A stretch of 64,000 bases of DNA from Streptococcus sciuri (GTDB lineage Bacteria > Bacillota > Bacilli > Lactobacillales > Streptococcaceae). The notes below the pieces were generated by a model. That model did not search any database, was not told the DNA's origin, and saw only the letters and a list, made by a program, of their open reading frames with translations. Where the stretch lies: positions 1-64,000 of the forward strand of contig NZ_JANUXX010000002.1 of assembly GCF_024814375.1 (NCBI RefSeq), read 5' to 3'. Position numbers and translations under genes: made by a program. Of the stretch, positions 60,137 to 64,000 are shown piece by piece. Each line of letters begins with the position of its first letter. Position 1 is the first letter of the stretch.

Positions 60137-60213
60137 GTAACCGCTTTAAAAGTTGTATGCAAGTTATTCTATGATTTTTTGCTAAATTTTTGTTAAAATA
60201 ATAAAGTTGTATG
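60137..60213. promoter_or_regulatory. tre divergent control region
   Basis: TGTAACCGCTTTAA (60136-60149) is a near-cre. AGTTGTATG occurs twice (60151-60159 and 60205-60213), likely half-operators for TreR, with about 45 bases between. It serves treB leftward and treR rightward. Confidence 0.5.
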
Positions 60214-60255
60214 ATTTTTAAAAGACAACTAAACGAAAAAACGGAGATTATAGAC

Positions 60256-60975
60256 ATGAAAAAATACCAAGCTATCGCTAGTGATCTAGAGAAAGCTATC
60301 CAAAATGGCAACTACCAACCTAACACTTTTTTACCAACCGAAGACAGCTTAGTCAAACACTATCAGGTCAGTCGTGACACGATTCGACGAGCTTTACGAC
60401 AACTTAGTGAGCAAGGTCTCATCAAAAAAAGGCATGGAGCAGGCTCACAAGTCATCAAACAAAAACAAATTAACTTCCCAGTATCAGAATTAACAAGTTA
60501 TCAAGAATTATCCCACCATCTCGATGTCTCGTCAAAAACAAATGTGATATCTATCGACAAGCTCATCGTTGATGAAGACTTAGCACAGCTCACAGGTTTT
60601 AAAGTAAATAGCCTCATTTGGCGTATTGTGAGACAAAGAGTTGTTGACGAGTTAGCTTCTGTCATTGATATTGACTATCTAAGAAAAGATTTGATCCCCG
60701 AGATGACCCGCCAAATAGCAGAACAGTCCATCTACCACTATTTAGAGGAAGAGCTAGGTCTTGACATCGCCTTTGCACAAAAAGAAATCACCATTGACCA
60801 ACTGACAGATATGGATAAACTCTTATTAGACCTAGGGCAAGAACATCATGTCGTCTCCGTCAAGTCAAAAGTTTTCCTATCTAGTCAAGAACAGTTTCAA
60901 TTTACCGAAAGTCGCCATAAACTCGAAAAATTCAAATTTGTTGACTTTGCTAGACGCAAAAAACATAAAAATTGA
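60256..60975 (+). CDS. treR: Trehalose operon regulator TreR (GntR family)
   Basis: Represses treBC and is released by trehalose 6-phosphate. Seen: N-terminal winged helix (YQPNTFLPTEDSLVKHYQVS, SRDTIRRALRQL) and a UTRA effector domain. I chose ATG 60256 (239 residues) with GGAG upstream; an upstream ATG at 60211 lies inside a presumed operator half-site. Confidence 0.9.
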   Translation: MKKYQAIASDLEKAIQNGNYQPNTFLPTEDSLVKHYQVSRDTIRRALRQLSEQGLIKKRHGAGSQVIKQKQINFPVSELTSYQELSHHLDVSSKTNVISIDKLIVDEDLAQLTGFKVNSLIWRIVRQRVVDELASVIDIDYLRKDLIPEMTRQIAEQSIYHYLEEELGLDIAFAQKEITIDQLTDMDKLLLDLGQEHHVVSVKSKVFLSSQEQFQFTESRHKLEKFKFVDFARRKKHKN

Positions 60976-61010
60976 CTTTTTAACTCCAATCATCCATAAT
61001 GGGAGGTATG

Positions 61011-61736
61011 ATGTTCTTTTTAATCCCTACCGCCAAAGAAATGGCACAAGCACATAAGCATATACCATGTAGCTTACCAGTAAAAGTAAAGACTATCGTT
61101 GAAACTATGGCAAAATTGTCACCGAGTGAGCTTGAAAAACTCTATCATATCAATCCTAAAGCCAGTCAAAAAGAGTATCAACGCTGGCAAAATTTTACTA
61201 CAGATGACATGAAGTGTGACTCTGCGATTGCTATTTACAACGGATTGATGTACCGGAACTTAAAGCAAGAACCTTTTACCTCAGCGGATTGTGACTATCT
61301 TGCGCAAAATCTCCGTATCACATCCAGTCTTTACGGCATCATCTCACCTTTTGAGATGATTTCTGAACATCGCCTTGATTTTAATACACCTATTACCATT
61401 GAAGGTCATAATCTCAAAAACTACTGGCGAGCTGACTATGATTGCTTTTTACAAGAGAACACCTCGGTTATCTCGCTGTTGTCAAGTGAGTTTGAGGCGG
61501 TTTTTTCACCCCATTTACGTCAAAAACTCATCAAAATACAATTCTTCGAAAAACACCAAAATAAACTAAAAACGCACTCGAGCATCTCTAAAAAAGCTCG
61601 TGGGCAATTTCTTTTTCACGCAATGCGACAAAACTGCCAAAGTCTTCGCAGCTTAAAACAACTTAGCTGGAATGGGTTTTCCTATCAAGAGAACCTCTCG
61701 ACGGAGCAAAAACTAGTCTTTATTAAACTCCGTTAA
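61011..61736 (+). CDS. yaaA: Peroxide stress protein YaaA
   Basis: DUF328 family; limits intracellular iron and oxidative damage in E. coli, with a helix-hairpin-helix DNA-binding fold. Seen: MFFLIPTAKEM, TTDDMKCDSAIAIYNGLMYRNL (read in parts), LRITSSLYGIISPFE, and the C-terminal FSYQENLS block. About 241 residues from ATG 61011, with GGGAGG just before it. Note the family's typical 'F' and 'KKARG' motif: SKKARGQFLFHAM is present. Confidence 0.9.
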   Translation: MFFLIPTAKEMAQAHKHIPCSLPVKVKTIVETMAKLSPSELEKLYHINPKASQKEYQRWQNFTTDDMKCDSAIAIYNGLMYRNLKQEPFTSADCDYLAQNLRITSSLYGIISPFEMISEHRLDFNTPITIEGHNLKNYWRADYDCFLQENTSVISLLSSEFEAVFSPHLRQKLIKIQFFEKHQNKLKTHSSISKKARGQFLFHAMRQNCQSLRSLKQLSWNGFSYQENLSTEQKLVFIKLR

Positions 61737-61820
61737 ATTTTTACAGCCCACCTTGCCTTAACAAAATTGTCAAGACAGTTTTTATACCACCTCACCACTT
61801 ATCTTCAGCTTTCCACAGTT

Positions 61821-62014
61821 TGTGGATAAGTTAGAGGATAAACTGGGGATAAGTTGACAAAAAAAGAACTCATTCTCCTTTTTGTTTGACAATTCTTGAT
61901 AAATATCCACAAAATGTAGGGATTCCACCTGCTTTTGGTATTGATAATTCTATCAACTTTTTTAAACAAGTTATACACAATCTGTGGATAAGCTTCCTAA
62001 AAAGCTGTGGGTAA
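61821..62014. promoter_or_regulatory. Cluster of six DnaA-box-like sites
   Basis: Perfect TGTGGATAA at 61821-61829 and 61983-61991; one-mismatch forms at 61844-61852 (TGGGGATAA), 61903-61911 (ATATCCACA), 61971-61979 (TTATACACA) and 62006-62014 (TGTGGGTAA). The region is AT-rich and lies between convergent genes, so it is no promoter for either. No other gene or RNA is visible in 61737-62066. Confidence 0.6.
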
Positions 62015-62032
62015 CTTTAGGCGAGTAACAAT

Positions 62033-62059
62033 AAAAAGGATACTTAATGTATCCTTTTT
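62033..62059. terminator. Bidirectional terminator between yaaA and nrdG
   Basis: AAAAAGGATAC / GTATCCTTTTT with a 5-base loop, between convergent genes. Confidence 0.9.
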
Positions 62060-62066
62060 ATTTACA

Positions 62067-62678
62067 TCAAATATTACGACTAACTTGCTCAAAAGTTTTA
62101 CCGTGTCCATCGTTGAGCTTATCCCAGATAATCACTTTATTAGAAACTAAAGATTTTTTGACATCAATAATTCTCTGATTATAAGATCCTCGGAATTGCA
62201 AAGTCAGATCCTTTTTTTGAATATCAAATCGCCCATCTACCAAAATATCAATAAAACTAAGCATCTCTAACTTATCCTCTGTCTCAAACATCAACTCTTC
62301 CCAAGTATAGCCGGTCCAAGACCAAATGTCCTTTTCAGGCAACTCCGAACGCACACGCTTAAGCAGAGGAATCAAAATTCCTGTATTTAAAAAAGGTTCA
62401 CCTCCAAGAAGAGTCAAGCCCTGTACGTAAGGTTGTGACAAATCCGCAATAATTTGTTCCTCTAGCTCCTTTGTATAAGGTATACCAGCCTTAAAAGACC
62501 ATGTCGCCACGTTATAACAACCTTTACAGTGAAATTGGCATCCTGATACATAAAGCGAATTACGAACACCCTCACCATCTACAAAGTTAAAGGCCTTATA
62601 ATCTATGATATGCCCTTGACTGAGCTCCTCGCTTTTCCACTCTCCTGGTTTTGGTGTATTCCAGTTTGTTTTCTCCAT
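62067..62678 (-). CDS. nrdG: Anaerobic ribonucleotide reductase activating protein NrdG
   Basis: Radical SAM protein that makes the glycyl radical on NrdD. Seen: the cluster motif CQFHCKGC (CxxxCxxC), GEGVRNSLYVSG before it, and LLGGEPFLN for SAM binding. It is 203 residues, normal. In an operon with the acetyltransferase, a small protein and nrdD upstream. Confidence 0.95.
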   Translation of the reverse strand: MEKTNWNTPKPGEWKSEELSQGHIIDYKAFNFVDGEGVRNSLYVSGCQFHCKGCYNVATWSFKAGIPYTKELEEQIIADLSQPYVQGLTLLGGEPFLNTGILIPLLKRVRSELPEKDIWSWTGYTWEELMFETEDKLEMLSFIDILVDGRFDIQKKDLTLQFRGSYNQRIIDVKKSLVSNKVIIWDKLNDGHGKTFEQVSRNI

Positions 62679-62695
62679 AGCACAGTACTCTCTTT

Positions 62696-63193
62696 CTAAG
62701 ACAAAGTGATGATATAGCGCTCTATGTCCTTTTGTTTATCTATATACTGTCCACCATTTGCCAAGATAACCAAACGACTTGCTACGTTTCTTTCATGACA
62801 AGTGATAAGTACTTCTGTTATATTTTTAGACTTTGCTTCTAGCAAACCTAACCGTAGCTGCTCCTTAGCATAACCTTTATTCCGTTTGCTTGGACGAATA
62901 GAGTAGCCTATATGCCCACCTTTTTGAAGCAATTTGTCATTTAAACGCAAACGTAAGTTCAAAAAGCCAAGTGCTTGATTTTTTTCATTGAAAGCAACAA
63001 ATTGAATGAAAGGGACGAAGTCTTTAGGGAGATTCAATCCCATTTCAGCAGCGGATAAACTTTCTAACCAGTCTTCGTAGTCCAACTCAGGCTTATAAAA
63101 GCCACCATCCATAGCACTTCTTTTCTCTTGAAACTCCGCAATCATCTCAAGTATAGCCTCTTTGTCATTTGGATTTGGTCGTCTTAACTGCAT
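62696..63193 (-). CDS. GNAT family acetyltransferase
   Basis: About 165 residues from ATG 63193 (MQLRRPNPNDKEAILEM), with GAGAGG upstream; the frame stays open further up but lacks a good start. Seen: the acetyl-CoA site GHIGYSIRPSKRNKGYAKEQ (R/Q-x2-G-x-G/A variant). The substrate is unknown. It sits between nrdG and nrdD, as in other streptococci. Confidence 0.85.
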   Translation of the reverse strand: MQLRRPNPNDKEAILEMIAEFQEKRSAMDGGFYKPELDYEDWLESLSAAEMGLNLPKDFVPFIQFVAFNEKNQALGFLNLRLRLNDKLLQKGGHIGYSIRPSKRNKGYAKEQLRLGLLEAKSKNITEVLITCHERNVASRLVILANGGQYIDKQKDIERYIITLS

Positions 63194-63258
63194 ATTATTC
63201 CTCTCAAATCTTGCAACACTCCATACACTAAGAGTGGAAGTAGCAACCTCCACTCTTC

Positions 63259-63393
63259 TTACTTGGTATGACCTGCTTTTTTCAGTAACGCCTGAACACG
63301 CTCTTTTTTAGTATTAACGAAGCCCTTTACTTGTTTTTCATGAAACCGTTCAATTTGAGCTTGCCCCTTATAATCTAATTGATATTTTCCCAT
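63259..63393 (-). CDS. Conserved 44-residue basic protein in the nrd operon
   Basis: Begins MGKYQLDYKGQAQIERFHEK and ends LLKKAGHTK; very basic, one helix-rich domain. Its start follows the nrdD stop by 17 bases. Similar small ORFs lie after nrdD in other streptococci; function unknown. Confidence 0.75.
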   Translation of the reverse strand: MGKYQLDYKGQAQIERFHEKQVKGFVNTKKERVQALLKKAGHTK

Positions 63394-63410
63394 GATAGCT
63401 CCTAACTGTA

Positions 63411-64000
63411 CTATTCACCTGCGTAATGAATGGTTGAACCATTCATGTGTTTGACACGCGCTGCAATTTCTTTGTGACGTCCCTTAACCATTGGACGCGC
63501 TTGTGGGTTACCGAGATAACCACATGTTCGTTTCACCACATCTACCGTCTTAGGATCACTATTGTCACAGTTTGGACACATAAAACCACGCTCTGTTGGT
63601 GTAAAATCACCCTCAAAACCACAAGCATAGCACTTGTCAATCGGCGTGTTGGTTCCAAGATATCCCACACGATCATAAGCATAGTCCCAGACCGCTTCGA
63701 GCGCTTTAGGATTTTGTTGGAGAACAGGATATTCACAATAGTGAATGAAACCACCAGACGCTCCAGCCTGTGGATAATCTTTTTCAAATTCCAGCTTCTC
63801 AAAAGGTGTAGGATTTTTACGAACATCGTAGTGAAAAGAGTTAGTGTAGTATTCTTTATCAGTGATATCTTTGACAATACCAAATTTCTCCGTATCAAGA
63901 CGGCAAAAACGATCTGTCAAGCTCTCAGATGGCGTTGAGTAGACTGAAAAATGGTAATCGTACTCATTAGACCACTCATCACACAAGCGCTTCATCTGAC
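63411..64000 (-). CDS. nrdD: Anaerobic ribonucleoside-triphosphate reductase NrdD, C-terminal part
   Basis: Makes deoxyribonucleotides without oxygen by a glycyl radical. The window holds the last ~197 residues; the start lies beyond base 64000. Seen: the Zn site CYACGFEG ... CPNCDN and the glycyl radical loop RTCGYLGN (the Gly is the radical residue), followed by RPMVKGRHKEIAARV. Confidence 0.95.
   Translation of the reverse strand, partial: QMKRLCDEWSNEYDYHFSVYSTPSESLTDRFCRLDTEKFGIVKDITDKEYYTNSFHYDVRKNPTPFEKLEFEKDYPQAGASGGFIHYCEYPVLQQNPKALEAVWDYAYDRVGYLGTNTPIDKCYACGFEGDFTPTERGFMCPNCDNSDPKTVDVVKRTCGYLGNPQARPMVKGRHKEIAARVKHMNGSTIHYAGE

Noticed and set aside
61737-62066. Chromosomal replication origin
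   Set aside because: DnaA boxes are present, but there is no dnaA, dnaN or typical AT-rich unwinding element, and the gap lies between yaaA and nrdG. A secondary DnaA cluster is the better reading.

Overview
The window is chromosomal DNA of a low-GC streptococcus. The evidence is the dltXABCD operon, the rnpA-yidC-jag-rpmH block, groESL behind a perfect CIRCE, clpC with ctsR, rpsB-tsf, 6S RNA beside tRNA-Lys, treR/treBC and nrdDG. The gene set fits the pyogenic group best; the species cannot be fixed from sequence alone.

Backbone: 1-7.8 kb carries rsmA, rnmV, tatD and D-alanylation of teichoic acid (dltXABCD). 7.7-18.3 kb carries rpmH, jag, yidC, rnpA, an EEP-family hydrolase, a glucose-type PTS, rsmE, prmA, rarA, 6S RNA and tRNA-Lys(CUU). 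23.6-34.5 kb carries an ABC uptake system of the tryptophan type behind an attenuator-like leader, a mannose-family PTS, and a sugar-sensing unit made of two binding proteins, a histidine kinase and a response regulator. 34.6-42.4 kb is the stress and translation block (groESL, clpC, ctsR, tsf, rpsB). 55.7-64 kb has a DtxR-type metal regulator, trehalose uptake, yaaA, a DnaA-box cluster and nrdG/nrdD.

Accessory region A (about 18.3-23.6 kb) starts at the 3' end of tRNA-Lys. It contains a ruined tyrosine integrase, a frameshifted ABC-F gene, an MFS gene, a short fragment that may derive from a YcaO-type enzyme, and a small Cys-containing peptide gene (with a dinucleotide-slip frameshift) translationally coupled to a second MFS exporter. 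It looks like a decayed peptide-modification and export locus.

Accessory region B (about 42.5-55.6 kb) lies between rpsB and the metal regulator and is bounded by two direct copies of a 76-82 bp sequence. It holds a broken ISAs1-type transposase, a broken Inc18-type (RepE/RepS/RepR) plasmid initiator, a beta/Res-type serine recombinase, a ruined ParA and a short hydrophobic Hol_Tox-like toxin. These are pieces of an integrated plasmid. Its cargo is the most interesting system here: an Rgg-type regulator, a 32-residue, strongly cationic precursor peptide with a Thr-x2-Thr-x2-Cys motif, a hairpin terminator, a secreted acidic protein that repeats part of the peptide's C-terminal motif, a LanKC-type (class III) lanthionine synthetase with a short cyclase domain, and a cytosolic M13 metallopeptidase. 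Divergent from these are a 47-residue peptide gene coupled to an MFS exporter (frameshifted in an A-tract) and a two-gene bacteriocin-type ABC transporter. I read this as a plasmid-borne class III lanthipeptide-like locus with its own regulation, maturation, export and immunity genes.
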